Origin: CAZSHX01 sp964606895
Lineage (GTDB): Bacteria > Bacteroidota > Ignavibacteria > Kapaibacteriales > UBA2268
NCBI GenBank assembly: GCA_964606895.1
Contig: CAZSHX010000047.1
Span: 1 to 35,983 of the forward strand
Length of the DNA: 35,983 nucleotides
Reading direction: 5' to 3'
This document shows, piece by piece, positions 1 through 7,991 of this stretch (positions are counted from its first letter, which is position 1; each line of letters begins with the position of its first letter). The translations under genes and the position numbers were made by a program. The notes under the pieces are model-generated. The model worked only from the letters and a program-made list of their open reading frames with translations, was not told where the DNA came from and did no database searches.

Positions 1-36
1 AGAAAGGGACAGGGGTATTTCGCAGTTACAAACATT

Positions 37-62
37 ATTTCGCTACGCGAAATTGTTTTTTT
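37..62 (+). terminator. Rho-independent terminator-like hairpin
   Basis: A perfect 7-bp stem (ATTTCGC at 37-43 pairing with GCGAAAT at 47-53, loop TAC) is followed by a run of seven T at 56-62. This is the classic intrinsic terminator layout for a plus-strand transcript that enters from the left of the window. No gene end is visible upstream because the window starts at base 1. Confidence 0.6.
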
Positions 63-80
63 CATTCTATCTCCAAATTT

Positions 81-238
81 GCATTGCATCTTCAAAATAA
101 TTATGCAGAAAATGCGATGCAAATATCGCATAACCTATTGATAATATTTCAAATAACGAGATTTGAGCCGTTGCATCTTTGTGCTGAAAAAGATGCAAAG
201 ATGCAATTTGGTGATGATTTGGCAGAGTTTTCAAAGTA
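81..238. repeat. Dispersed hairpin repeat, copy 1
   Basis: An approximately 155-bp AT-rich element that recurs near 34985-35117 and 35842-35983. It starts with a GCATTGCATC segment and holds an 11-bp perfect inverted repeat, TTGCATCTTTG (171-181) and CAAAGATGCAA (196-206), with a 14-nt loop. Copies also share the middle segment CCTATTGAT...ATTTCA and the 3' segment GGCAGAGTTTTCAA. An 85-codon open frame (84-341) runs through it, but the codons lie inside the repeat and I do not treat it as a gene. It could be a MITE-like or REP-like element; no transposase with matching ends is present. Confidence 0.65.
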
Positions 239-361
239 CGATTTGTTTGGAAATTTTGCTATTCATTTTCAGATAGCAGAACAACTCCAAAAATCTATGA
301 CGATATTAGACACTATTTATTACAATGATTACAGGGTATAATTAATAACAATTTTCATCTC

Positions 362-1621
362 TCACCTCACTATCTCAAATTTTTGAGAATATTTTTCAGT
401 GCCTGCATTTACATTGCAAATGTATATTCCAGACGGTAAATCAACATCTAAGATAATTTTATTATCATTAAAAATTGAACTTATATTTTCTGTAAAAACA
501 GTTTTACCTTGAAGGTTATTAATTGAAACATTTATAGTTGAAACAAGCATATTATTATTTATTGTTATTACAACTTTTCCGTTCTCAATAAATACATGAA
601 TTTTGTCATTGTTATTTGCCAGTTCTTTAATTTCAGTAGCTATCATCTTAAGTAACCTGTTAGTGTCTCCATAAATAAAAATTACTGATTCTCCATTTTG
701 ATTTTTACAAGATTCAATAATGCTTGAAAGAATATTTTTATATGATTTTGTCAAAGAATTATTAGCTATTTCATATTTCTCTGTGCCGTCTAAACCGAAA
801 GCAGCTAAAAAATGTAGCGAATCAGGAAGAAAATCCAAATTTTTACATGCTCTTCCGTCCGTCGTTCGTACAAGTTTCTTTGTATTTAAATCAAAAATAT
901 CCGGACCATCAAAGTCTAATCTAATGTCACCCAAATATTTATCGTCAGGCGAAAATTTTATAATTCTATAGCCGTAAACTCCGGTAGTAATTTCAATGTC
1001 TTGAAGAGTGGCAACCTGTTTAAAGGTCTCTGTTTCCCATAGAATTAGTTGGTTGTAATCTTTCTTTGTGATATTATCCTCATACCAAGAACCGGTTACA
1101 AAATATTTTCCGTTATGACTAAATACAATTTGACTTACATTAATTTTACTTCTGTGGGTTGAATCTAATTTATTATTAATTAAATCAAAAATAATAAATC
1201 CACCTCCAAATCTTCCAATTAATAGGGTTTGCTCGTCAACAGACATAGCCGCACAAGTTACATATTCCCCGGCATCAATTTTTTTTACTCTTTTTTCAGT
1301 TCGAGTGTCCCAAACTAATGCTGAACCATTTCCGTTAGTAGATAAAAGAAAATTTCCAGAGTTTGAAATCTCCATATTTTCAAACCAATAAAGTGATAAT
1401 GAATCCTCATTATAAAATTTCGAGTTAAATTCTCCGGTTTTTGCATCCATCTTCTGAATTGTGTTTCCGATTGAACAATAAATAAAATTCCCGTCTTTTG
1501 AAAATTTTGCTGCATTAATTCTCTCGCCTGCCGGTTTTTCCCAAACTACTTGCAGGTCAAGTTGAGCGGGCAAACTTTGCCACATTCCTCCAAACACCAC
1601 CAAAACCAAAAGAAATTTCAT
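362..1621 (-). CDS. Secreted WD40-like beta-propeller protein with T9SS sorting domain
   Basis: An exported protein of about 419 residues. I place the start at the ATG at 1621, because from there the protein opens with a typical signal peptide (MKFLLVLVVFGG... ending SLPAQ). The open frame extends 32 codons further upstream, but that stretch (with VPARAGVQ) does not look like an N-terminus. The body holds propeller-type repeats with motifs such as LLSTNGNGSALVWDTRTEK, GKYFVTGSW and FSPDDKYLGDI, as in WD40 or YVTN-type propellers. The last roughly 70 residues (INNLQGKTVFTENIS... LPSGIYICNV... KFEIVR) match the general form of a type A T9SS C-terminal sorting domain, so the protein is probably moved to the cell surface or released. 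It stands alone; the neighbour at 1882 is divergent. Ligand unknown. Confidence 0.75.
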   Translation of the reverse strand: MKFLLVLVVFGGMWQSLPAQLDLQVVWEKPAGERINAAKFSKDGNFIYCSIGNTIQKMDAKTGEFNSKFYNEDSLSLYWFENMEISNSGNFLLSTNGNGSALVWDTRTEKRVKKIDAGEYVTCAAMSVDEQTLLIGRFGGGFIIFDLINNKLDSTHRSKINVSQIVFSHNGKYFVTGSWYEDNITKKDYNQLILWETETFKQVATLQDIEITTGVYGYRIIKFSPDDKYLGDIRLDFDGPDIFDLNTKKLVRTTDGRACKNLDFLPDSLHFLAAFGLDGTEKYEIANNSLTKSYKNILSSIIESCKNQNGESVIFIYGDTNRLLKMIATEIKELANNNDKIHVFIENGKVVITINNNMLVSTINVSINNLQGKTVFTENISSIFNDNKIILDVDLPSGIYICNVNAGTEKYSQKFEIVR

Positions 1622-1881
1622 CAAAATGTTCCGCCCTCCGATTAAAGATTGAACACCAGCCCGAGCCGGCACTTTAAAAAGTGAATTAAGAGTCGAAGGA
1701 TATAAGTGATGTTTCATATTAAAGTCAATCCGAAATTATAAATTTGTTTACTGCATCGAACCGTTCTAAAAATTACGAATTATCCATCAAATTTCCAATT
1801 TTTCTTTTGCTGAATTATCAAATCCGCTAAAATGTAAAAATCACCGTCATTAACTAAACGAACAATGAAAACAACAAGAAA

Positions 1882-2958
1882 ATGAAAAGTATCAGAAATA
1901 TAAAAGTATTAATCAATTATACCGACGAAAGCACCGGAGAGATAATCGAGAAGTATCTCGAGGAATTTCCCGATATTGAAGTCGCAGAAAGAACCACAAA
2001 CCTGAAAAATGCTTTCGAGTTTGTCAGAACTTCAAAGCCGGATGTGATGATTGTTGGCGTTGAACCTCCCTGCATGCGTGAAATGGAGTTCATCAAAATC
2101 ACATCTCTTCAGTACAAACTCCCGATTCTGGTTGTTACTGCTTCTTCGAACAAAGGAAGACTTATCGCACTTCAGGCATTGGATGCAGGAGCTTTGGATT
2201 TCACCGTTAAGCCGACAACGAACAATATTCTTCTGGGTTTGGGCGATATGACGACTGAGCTTGCAGAAAAAATCAGAATTGCCTCTCATGCAAATATGAA
2301 TTCACTAAACAATCATATTTTTCAGGATTCGAACCCTGCGAATTTTTCATTTGCCGAACCCGATATTCGGCAAGAAACACACGAGGGTGAAACCAATAAA
2401 AAGATTGTGGCAATTGCAGGTGGAATGGGAAGCATCTCAGCTTTTAAACAAGTTTTGAACGGCATTAAATCTAAATTTCCGGCAATTATTTTTCTGGGCA
2501 ATCTGCCATCGGGTTTCACCAAAACATTAGCCGACACTTTGAATCAGATTTATCCTTTTCAGGTGCAGGAAGCCGGAACCGGAATTGAGCTTGCGGGGAA
2601 TACTGTTTATATCGCTCCCGGGGATTTACACACCAAGCTCGTAATTCAAGACGAAATTCCAAAAATTGTTTGTTATCATGGAGAAAAATTGAACAACAGC
2701 AGACCTTCTGCCGATATTTTAATGCAATCTTTAGCAGAAACAATGGGTGAAAATGGTATGGGAATAATCCTTACCGGCGAAGGGAAGGACGGAGCTTACG
2801 GTATGAAAGCATTGAAATCCTCAGGCGGAATTCTGATAACTCAGGACAAGGAATCGTCTCTGCTGTTCGAGATGCCCGACTCAGTCGGCGATACATTCAC
2901 CGAAAGCCGAAAAGCGGGATTGAGACAGATTGCGGAAGAGATTGGGAAATTTTTATGA
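1882..2958 (+). CDS. CheB-like protein with degenerate receiver and methylesterase active site
   Basis: 358 residues with the CheB layout: receiver-like domain (about 7-125), linker, and CheB methylesterase-like domain (about 173-358). CheB normally removes methyl groups from chemoreceptors. Several fold motifs are kept (TVKP at 108-111, YIAPGD at 243-248, RPSADIL at 274-280, LTGEGKDG at 297-304), yet key residues are gone. The phosphoacceptor position in PDVMIVGVEPP is Gly59 instead of Asp, and the acidic pair of the receiver pocket is replaced (INYTD). In the esterase domain the Ser of the IGASTGG motif is Gly181 (IAGGMGS) and the catalytic His of QHMPPGF is Asn207 (LGNLPSGF); only Asp303 of the triad remains. 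It should be neither phosphorylated nor an active methylesterase, so a scaffold or regulatory role is inferred. The stop overlaps the start of the next gene by 4 bp (ATGA). No other che genes are in the window. Confidence 0.8.
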   Translation: MKSIRNIKVLINYTDESTGEIIEKYLEEFPDIEVAERTTNLKNAFEFVRTSKPDVMIVGVEPPCMREMEFIKITSLQYKLPILVVTASSNKGRLIALQALDAGALDFTVKPTTNNILLGLGDMTTELAEKIRIASHANMNSLNNHIFQDSNPANFSFAEPDIRQETHEGETNKKIVAIAGGMGSISAFKQVLNGIKSKFPAIIFLGNLPSGFTKTLADTLNQIYPFQVQEAGTGIELAGNTVYIAPGDLHTKLVIQDEIPKIVCYHGEKLNNSRPSADILMQSLAETMGENGMGIILTGEGKDGAYGMKALKSSGGILITQDKESSLLFEMPDSVGDTFTESRKAGLRQIAEEIGKFL

Positions 2959-3347
2959 GGATTCTAATTGTTGATGACGAACACAATCTTGCTCTTTTGC
3001 TTCAAAAACTTCTGAAAGAATACAGTACCTGCGATATAGTCAATTCGGGAAGCTCAGCAATCGAAAGTTTCCAGAAATCACTGCTTTACAAAGAAAAATA
3101 CGATATGATTTTTCTTGATATGATGATGCCAGTAATTGACGGTCACGAAGTTCTGAAATCAATCCGCTCGATTGAAAAAACCAGCGGAATCATCGAACCC
3201 GACTCAGTGAAAATCATCGTCACATCTTCGACCGATACTTATTTCAGCATTTACAATGCCTTCAAGAATGAGTGCAATGAATATATAATCAAACCATTAA
3301 GCCAATCAGATATTGACCGGGTAATTTTCAAATATTTCAAGAGATAA
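2955..3347 (+). CDS. CheY-like single-domain response regulator
   Basis: 130 residues forming one receiver domain. The acidic pair Asp7-Asp8 (ILIVDDE), phosphoacceptor Asp55 (MIFLDMMMP), the Thr/Ser switch region (IIVTSSTD) and the conserved Lys in YIIKP are all present, so phosphorylation by a histidine kinase is expected. There is no output domain, so it should work by binding a partner. Its start codon overlaps the stop of the upstream CheB-like gene, so the two are almost certainly co-transcribed and translationally coupled. An intact receiver next to a receiver that cannot be phosphorylated suggests they work together, but that is inference. The cognate kinase is not in the window. Confidence 0.88.
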   Translation: MRILIVDDEHNLALLLQKLLKEYSTCDIVNSGSSAIESFQKSLLYKEKYDMIFLDMMMPVIDGHEVLKSIRSIEKTSGIIEPDSVKIIVTSSTDTYFSIYNAFKNECNEYIIKPLSQSDIDRVIFKYFKR

Positions 3348-3427
3348 GAGCTTCAAGAGTTGAGTTGTTTAGGTGCTTAGGCGGTGAGGTGTTGGAAGAG
3401 TTTAAGATAAGAAATCCCCATAAAACG

Positions 3428-4984
3428 CTTTTCAAAGGACAATAGCACCTGAATAGTGATAATAAGAAATAATTTATTATGTCTGTAATGGAATCATTAT
3501 GTAAAATAATGAAAGGAGAAAAAATGACATTGAACTATTCATTACAATTGACAGAGCAAATAAAAGAGCTCATGCGTAATGATCTAAGCGGAGTATTGAA
3601 ACCATACTTTCCTGAGGAGAAAATAATAAAATTCAATAAGAACCCAAAAAAAAGGGACAGGATATATAATGATGAAACAACGCTGATGACGATGATCGTG
3701 ACAGCAGTACAGGAAGACAGGAGCATACAGAATGCCGTAAATTTATATGCTGAAGTGCATAATAGAAATATATCAAGAATTGAAAGACGGATAGAAGAAG
3801 CAAATGAAACAGAGCGTAAAAAGGATAGGTTAATAGAAAAGATGCGAGGGAGACCAAAGACATATAAACCAAGAACAATAAAGAGCAAACTAAAAGAAAT
3901 ATCAACAAATACAGGAAGTTATACAACAGCAAAGCAAAGGCTTGATATTGACCTGGTCAAAATGGTATATGAAGAATCAGCAGACTTTTCAAATATGAGA
4001 ACTAACAACAAATGGAAAGATATGGAAGTAGTCATAACAGATGGGACATACATCCAAATGCAGGACAGTGCGGAATTGCGTGAATTATACGAAATAAAAA
4101 GTGAATCAGAAACATACAAATCGGGCTACCCTCAAGGTTTACTGCAAGTACTTATAAAGCAGGGAAGCGGAGCAATAAAACAATTTGAATTAGGCAATCG
4201 GCATGTATCTGAATTGGAATTAAAAACAAGAATGTTGCCGAAAATATCAAAAGGAACATTGATATTAGCTGATGATCTATATAATAGTTTTGCAATCTTC
4301 AGTCTGATAAAAAAAAAATGGATTGGAAATCATAGTCCCTGGGAAAAGAGTACGAAATTACAAAGTAATTCAAAAGTTAAGTCAGGGAGATGAAATAGTA
4401 GAGCTTAAAAAAAATGAGCATCCGAAATGGTTAACAAAAGAAGAAAAACTACCAACACAGATATTGATGAGACGATTAGTATTTGAAGACCCGTTAAATC
4501 CTGATAAAGAATACATTATATACACATCCTTACTTGATGACAAGATAAATAAAACAGATATAGTAGCAAAGTACTTTACGAGATGGGATATTGAAATCAG
4601 TATAAGAGAAATAAAAACCTTAATGGGAATCAACGTAGTACGAAGTAAAAAGCCGGATTTGGTAATGAAAGAGGTCTTGACAATATTCATAGCCTACAAT
4701 TTAGTTAGAAAAATACTTGCAGGAACCACAGAAAAAAGTGGCTTTTCCCCCCAGAGAGATATCATTCAAAAATACCTTGAGACTGGTAAGACAATACTTA
4801 TGGACAAGAAAGGAAGAATATACAACAGATGGTCTTCTGGACGAAACGCAAGCATTAGAGGAAAAGATTAGGAAACTCATTATTTTAAAGAGACCATGCA
4901 GATATTATGAACGAAGAACAAAGAAAGGGAAATACAGGAAATATAAATGATTCACTATTCAAGTACCATTACTTTTCCAAAAGG
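3428..4984 (+). mobile_element. IS4-family insertion sequence
   Basis: The element is about 1.56 kb. Imperfect inverted ends match at 23 of 32 positions: left 3428-3459 (CTTTTCAAAGG...CCTGAATAGTGA) and right 4953-4984 read in reverse complement (CTTTTGGAAAAG...CTTGAATAGTGA). They enclose one transposase gene. The exact outer ends are uncertain and I could not find a clear target-site duplication. The element sits between the CheB/CheY operon and the DUF559 cassette and does not interrupt a recognisable gene. Confidence 0.7.
3524..4950 (+). pseudogene. IS4-family transposase, two +1 frameshifts
   Basis: DDE transposase split over three frames: 3524-4318, about 4319-4748, and about 4749-4950. 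The start at 3524 is chosen because AAAGGAG lies 5 nt upstream. IS4 hallmarks are visible: VVITDGTYI (first Asp), LILADDLYNS (second Asp), and the Y-(2)-R-(3)-E-(6)-K signature in YFTRWDIEISIREIK. The C-terminus (REISFKNTLRLVRQ... RYYERRTKKGK) fits the family. The first shift is at a run of ten A (4309-4318), the second at a run of six C (4747-4752); removing one base from each joins the frames into a protein of about 474 residues, a normal length for IS4-group transposases. It may be dead, a sequencing or assembly indel, or, at the A10 run, expressed by polymerase slippage. Confidence 0.8.
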
Positions 4985-4995
4985 GGAAAAGTAAA
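4970..4995. terminator. 10-bp hairpin at the IS right end
   Basis: A perfect 10-bp stem, TTACTTTTCC (4970-4979) and GGAAAAGTAA (4986-4995), with a 6-nt loop, lies 19 nt after the transposase stop and overlaps the right terminal repeat. There is no strong T tract after it, so it may be a terminator or a structural part of the element end. Confidence 0.4.
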
Positions 4996-5008
4996 ATTCC
5001 TATCATTG

Positions 5009-5040
5009 AGGAGTGTTAGGCGGAGCCTGACGGGGTGGAT
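5009..5040 (+). repeat. Hairpin repeat flanking the DUF559 gene, left copy
   Basis: Its form is GAGGAGTG, a hairpin (GTTAGGC-GGA-GCCTGAC), then ACGGGGTGGA. The same architecture occurs on the other strand at 5462-5489, and the 12 bases TGACGGGGTGGA match exactly. The two copies face each other around the DUF559 pseudogene. From memory, similar GGGGTGG-hairpin-GACGGGGTGG sequences often accompany DUF559 genes; I cannot verify this here. Confidence 0.6.
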
Positions 5041-5102
5041 TCTTTCAAGTTCATTTCCCTGATAGTTCCATAACCCTTTTCTGAATAGCAAAATTAACAA
5101 TT

Positions 5103-5457
5103 TAAATCACATCTTCAATGCTTATTTTTACTAAAATGTTGGCAATATGAATAATTTCGAGACCGAGTGATCTCAAATAAGCTTCACGTTGCATATTATA
5201 CTCAGGTTTTAAATCATGGCTGTATCCGTCAATCTCAAACACCAAACCAAGTTTCTGAATGAAAAAATCAACGATATAGTTTCCGATTATATCTGTCTGT
5301 CAATATCCAATCCCAATTGTTCTTTATTTTTGAATGCCTTCCAAAAAATCACTTCGGATAAATTTCCGGCTTTCCTCAATTCTCTTGCCCATGCAATCAG
5401 GTTATTATTTTTAGTAAGTTCGTAAAAATTAAACAGTATTTTGTCATGGGCAATCAT
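5103..5457 (-). pseudogene. DUF559 (endonuclease-like fold) protein, frameshifted
   Basis: A conceptual protein of about 117 residues, the usual length of this family, if one shift is repaired. Frame 1 runs from the ATG at 5457 (MIAHDKILFNFYELTK... WARELRKAGNLSEVIFWKAFKN... GLDIDRQ) and ends at a stop at 5287. Frame 2 continues the family pattern at once (IIGNYIVDFFIQKLGLVFEID, then GYSHDLKPEYNMQREAYLRSLG) to a stop at 5103. About one base is missing after the DRQ codons. DUF559 proteins have a PD-(D/E)XK-like core (here the VFEIDGYSHD region) and resemble very-short-patch-repair nucleases; their job is not established. The reading frame stays open upstream through the flanking hairpin repeat to a GTG at 5484. 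Confidence 0.8.
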
Positions 5458-5461
5458 TTTC

Positions 5462-5489
5462 TCCACCCCGTCACTTCGTGCCACCCCTC
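5462..5489 (-). repeat. Hairpin repeat flanking the DUF559 gene, right copy
   Basis: Read on the minus strand this is GAGGGGTGG, the small hairpin CAC-GAA-GTG, then ACGGGGTGGA. It is the inverted partner of 5009-5040 and ends 4 bp before the DUF559 start codon. Together the pair defines a cassette of about 480 bp directly next to the IS4 right end. Confidence 0.6.
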
Positions 5490-5584
5490 ATGCCCGATTT
5501 ATCAATGCTACCTGCATGGGTTTACTTTGTGAGAGTGGGTGAAAAAGTGATGATGTTTTTGAAGATATAGAAAATTTTCGGAGG

Positions 5585-5890
5585 TCAGAAGAAATTCAAT
5601 AAAGAGTCAAGGCTAACCTCGGACATAACTTGCTTGAAATAGAGAATTCCCTTTGGGGTAAGTCTCGACCATGAGCATTTGTCCGAATCGAAAATAGTTC
5701 CTCGGACTATTCCCTTTTCTATCAATTTCCGAATGCAACGGTGAACTTCCTGCTCGGAATACTTGCGGATAACAATGTTTTGTCCGTCGGCTGTCATCAT
5801 AACCAAGCGGACAAGTTCCTCGGCAGATTTTTCTTCTGGAGGCATATCGTGGTAAAAAGTTTCATCGAAATACAAATTAAATTTCATCAT
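5585..5890 (-). CDS. Small winged-helix-like protein of unknown function
   Basis: 101 residues, no signal peptide or membrane segment. The sequence EQEVHRCIRKLIEKGIVRG followed by SWSRLTPKGILYFKQVM reads like the recognition helix and wing of a winged-helix domain ending in a 'TPKG' turn, as in small transcription regulators, but I cannot name a family. AAGGA stands 8 nt before the ATG at 5890, and a second ATG follows at once. The N-terminus is acidic (DETFYHDMPPEEKSAEEL). Cytosolic; a DNA-binding role is inference. Confidence 0.55.
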   Translation of the reverse strand: MMKFNLYFDETFYHDMPPEEKSAEELVRLVMMTADGQNIVIRKYSEQEVHRCIRKLIEKGIVRGTIFDSDKCSWSRLTPKGILYFKQVMSEVSLDSLLNFF

Positions 5891-5950
5891 TTCACATCCT
5901 TAACAAAAACTAAAATTACGTCAATTCTCCGTATTTTTCGTCAAAAAGTA

Positions 5951-6097
5951 ATGAACAAAAACTCCACAGTATCAACAACTGCAAAGATAAACGAATCAGC
6001 GAAATTTGGTGACGCTCTTCATTACGACAAGGAAAGAAATGTTCTCGGGAGAGTAAAGAAGTTCACTATGAAAAAGGATTTAATACTGGCTAAGTGA
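5951..6097 (+). CDS. Possible small protein, 48 residues
   Basis: An ATG-started frame between the winged-helix-like gene (divergent) and the asparagine-synthetase-like gene (convergent). The product is basic (KKFTMKKDLILAK at the end) and contains FGDALHYDKERNVLGR. There is no clear ribosome binding site and no family match that I recognise. It covers most of an otherwise empty 243-bp gap, which is the main reason to list it. Confidence 0.25.
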   Translation: MNKNSTVSTTAKINESAKFGDALHYDKERNVLGRVKKFTMKKDLILAK

Positions 6098-6133
6098 AAA
6101 AATAAAAAGATGCAATTTGAAAATTCTTAGATT

Positions 6134-7882
6134 TTATATCAACGATTGTCTGAAGAATTCAAACGAAAGCCACCAGTCAACTTCTTTGGCGAGAGATTTG
6201 TTGCCGGAATAATAGCCTTGAACAAGGGTTTGAATCTTTTTGTAATTGTATTCCGGATATTCTTTTACGGCTGAGGAATTGGAAATCTCAAGAATCATAT
6301 CTTTGAATCTGTCAAGGAAGATTTCAGAAGATTTGTCTTTAAAGTTCATTCCGAGTTTCTTTTTCCCTTTTGCAATAACTTTCTGGAAAAAAGTCGGATA
6401 GCCGAAAGGTATTAGTACATCTCCTTTAACTAAAGGAATTGCAATCAATTCAGGGGTGAAAGTGTTGATAATTTTATTGAATAATTTTGCATTTTTCTTG
6501 TATTCCAAATCCAGAGAGAAAACCATATTGAGAATTCGCGGCTGAGAAAACGGATTGAAATTGAAGCAAAAATTATCAGTTCTTGCCTGTTCAAGACTAC
6601 AGTAATTAATCAGCTTGGTTCGAATCGAAAGCAAATCAAGCCAATTTTCCGTTCCAAAAGTTTTTGAATCAGGCATTTCGTCAAATAGCTTTTCAAAATG
6701 AGAAACGGTTGATTTTTCAAAAATAAGACTTATGTCAACGTTGAATATGTCAGCTCGCTTCATACAAATCAGATGGCTCACGAATTCAGCATTTTTGTCC
6801 TGAATCTGATTCGATGCCTTGTAAAGCAGTTTGTTGAAAAGACCTCGTCTGAGAATTTCACCAAAACCGCCGTCAATAACTACTTCGTCGGGAAATGAAG
6901 TTTCGAAATATAACTTCTGAAAGTACTCGCTCAATGGGGATGTAGCCTGATTCATCGAAGTAAAGCTGAGAAGTTTGCTGTAAATATCATCGTCAATATT
7001 TGGTTGTGTATCGAAACTTTTGTGCTCTGTATTGTAAATATTTGCGATTTTGGTCGCAATCAAAGAATCGGGATGATTTCTATTGCCAAATGTAAAAGTT
7101 GAAAAAATATCGGATTGCAGGTTTTTATTTTGTAAAATAGAGAATAGAACTCGCGAATCAAGTCCTCCGGAAAGCCCGAGAGTTAATTTTTCATGATTTT
7201 GAATGGGGAAGAGGGTAAATTTTGTAAGTTCTTCAATTACATCGTTTTCGGAAAGTTTATTAATGATAGTAGGTGCCCAAAGTTTTTCGACGATTTTAAT
7301 ATCAGGCAACTTATTTTCAGAAAAAGTAAATTCGATTGAAGAACCTGCAGTCAGCCTTCTGATTTTCTTAATAACGGAATCGGTTGATATTCGATTTTCG
7401 AGTAACCAACCGGAAGAAAATGCAGAATAATCAATTTCGTTGAATCCGGTGAATTTGGAAATCAGGTCGAGTCTTGTGCTGACAAAAAACAAATCATCTT
7501 TTTGTGCAAAAAATAGTTCACGAATCCCGAGTGTATCATTAAAAAAAACAGCTTTTTCGGAATTTATTTTTCCACAAGCAAAATGACCGTTGAGCGATTT
7601 CAAATCTCTCTTCTCATACTGTAAAAAAATTTCCCATTCGGCTTTGTTCATGAATCTGTAAGAAGAAGAATTCTGGGCAATACCCTGACCGACAGCCGTC
7701 CAACAAGTCTTTTGTTTGTCTGTTAGGTATTCTCCGCTAAAACAGGTGCGGTTGTGACCGCCGGATAAGAAAAGATATTTGCCGTGTTCAATGGTACAAA
7801 TACCTGACTCGGGTAACAAAGTTTTTGCTTTTGCTACATCATTTTCGTTGAAATTTCCGATAATTGAGAACAGCCAACTCAT
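6134..7882 (-). CDS. Asparagine synthetase-like protein lacking the glutaminase Cys
   Basis: 582 residues. The N-terminal half resembles the class II glutamine amidotransferase domain (LNGHFACG at 97-104, NDTLGIRELFF at 115-125), and the C-terminal half is an asparagine-synthase domain with the ATP pyrophosphatase loop SGGLDSR at 238-244. Enzymes of this family activate a carboxylate with ATP and transfer ammonia to it. AsnB needs Cys directly after the initiator Met as nucleophile; here the start reads MSWLFSIIG, so Cys is replaced by Ser and glutamine hydrolysis is not expected. It may use free ammonia or make a different amide or lactam. The ATG at 7882 is the natural start since the fold begins there. 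It is divergent from tatC, with a 109-bp AT-rich gap between them, and is not clustered with surface-polysaccharide genes. Confidence 0.78.
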   Translation of the reverse strand: MSWLFSIIGNFNENDVAKAKTLLPESGICTIEHGKYLFLSGGHNRTCFSGEYLTDKQKTCWTAVGQGIAQNSSSYRFMNKAEWEIFLQYEKRDLKSLNGHFACGKINSEKAVFFNDTLGIRELFFAQKDDLFFVSTRLDLISKFTGFNEIDYSAFSSGWLLENRISTDSVIKKIRRLTAGSSIEFTFSENKLPDIKIVEKLWAPTIINKLSENDVIEELTKFTLFPIQNHEKLTLGLSGGLDSRVLFSILQNKNLQSDIFSTFTFGNRNHPDSLIATKIANIYNTEHKSFDTQPNIDDDIYSKLLSFTSMNQATSPLSEYFQKLYFETSFPDEVVIDGGFGEILRRGLFNKLLYKASNQIQDKNAEFVSHLICMKRADIFNVDISLIFEKSTVSHFEKLFDEMPDSKTFGTENWLDLLSIRTKLINYCSLEQARTDNFCFNFNPFSQPRILNMVFSLDLEYKKNAKLFNKIINTFTPELIAIPLVKGDVLIPFGYPTFFQKVIAKGKKKLGMNFKDKSSEIFLDRFKDMILEISNSSAVKEYPEYNYKKIQTLVQGYYSGNKSLAKEVDWWLSFEFFRQSLI

Positions 7883-7991
7883 AGTTGATTTTAAATAATT
7901 TGTTAGTTCGTGATAAATTCATTTATTTTGTTTTTTTAATAGTTGCTAAAATAGTTATTATAATTGAAAATCGTGCAAAAAAGCTAAATAT

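Noticed and set aside
84..341. 85-codon open frame on the plus strand
   Set aside because: Its first half lies in the dispersed hairpin repeat, which is present without an open frame in the other copies. No family features, no ribosome site.
1622..1717. Longer N-terminus of the beta-propeller protein
   Set aside because: The upstream 32 codons put the signal peptide inside the protein; the ATG at 1621 gives a normal signal peptide.
4323..4871. Apparent separate 182-residue gene
   Set aside because: It is the middle and part of the end of the IS4 transposase in a shifted frame, starting from a TTG with no ribosome site.
3420..4990. Target-site duplication of the IS4 element
   Set aside because: No matching direct repeat is evident at the edges of the inverted ends; the exact ends are uncertain.
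5741..6097. 118-residue plus-strand frame
   Set aside because: The first 70 codons are antisense to the winged-helix-like gene. Only the part from the ATG at 5951 is listed, with low confidence.
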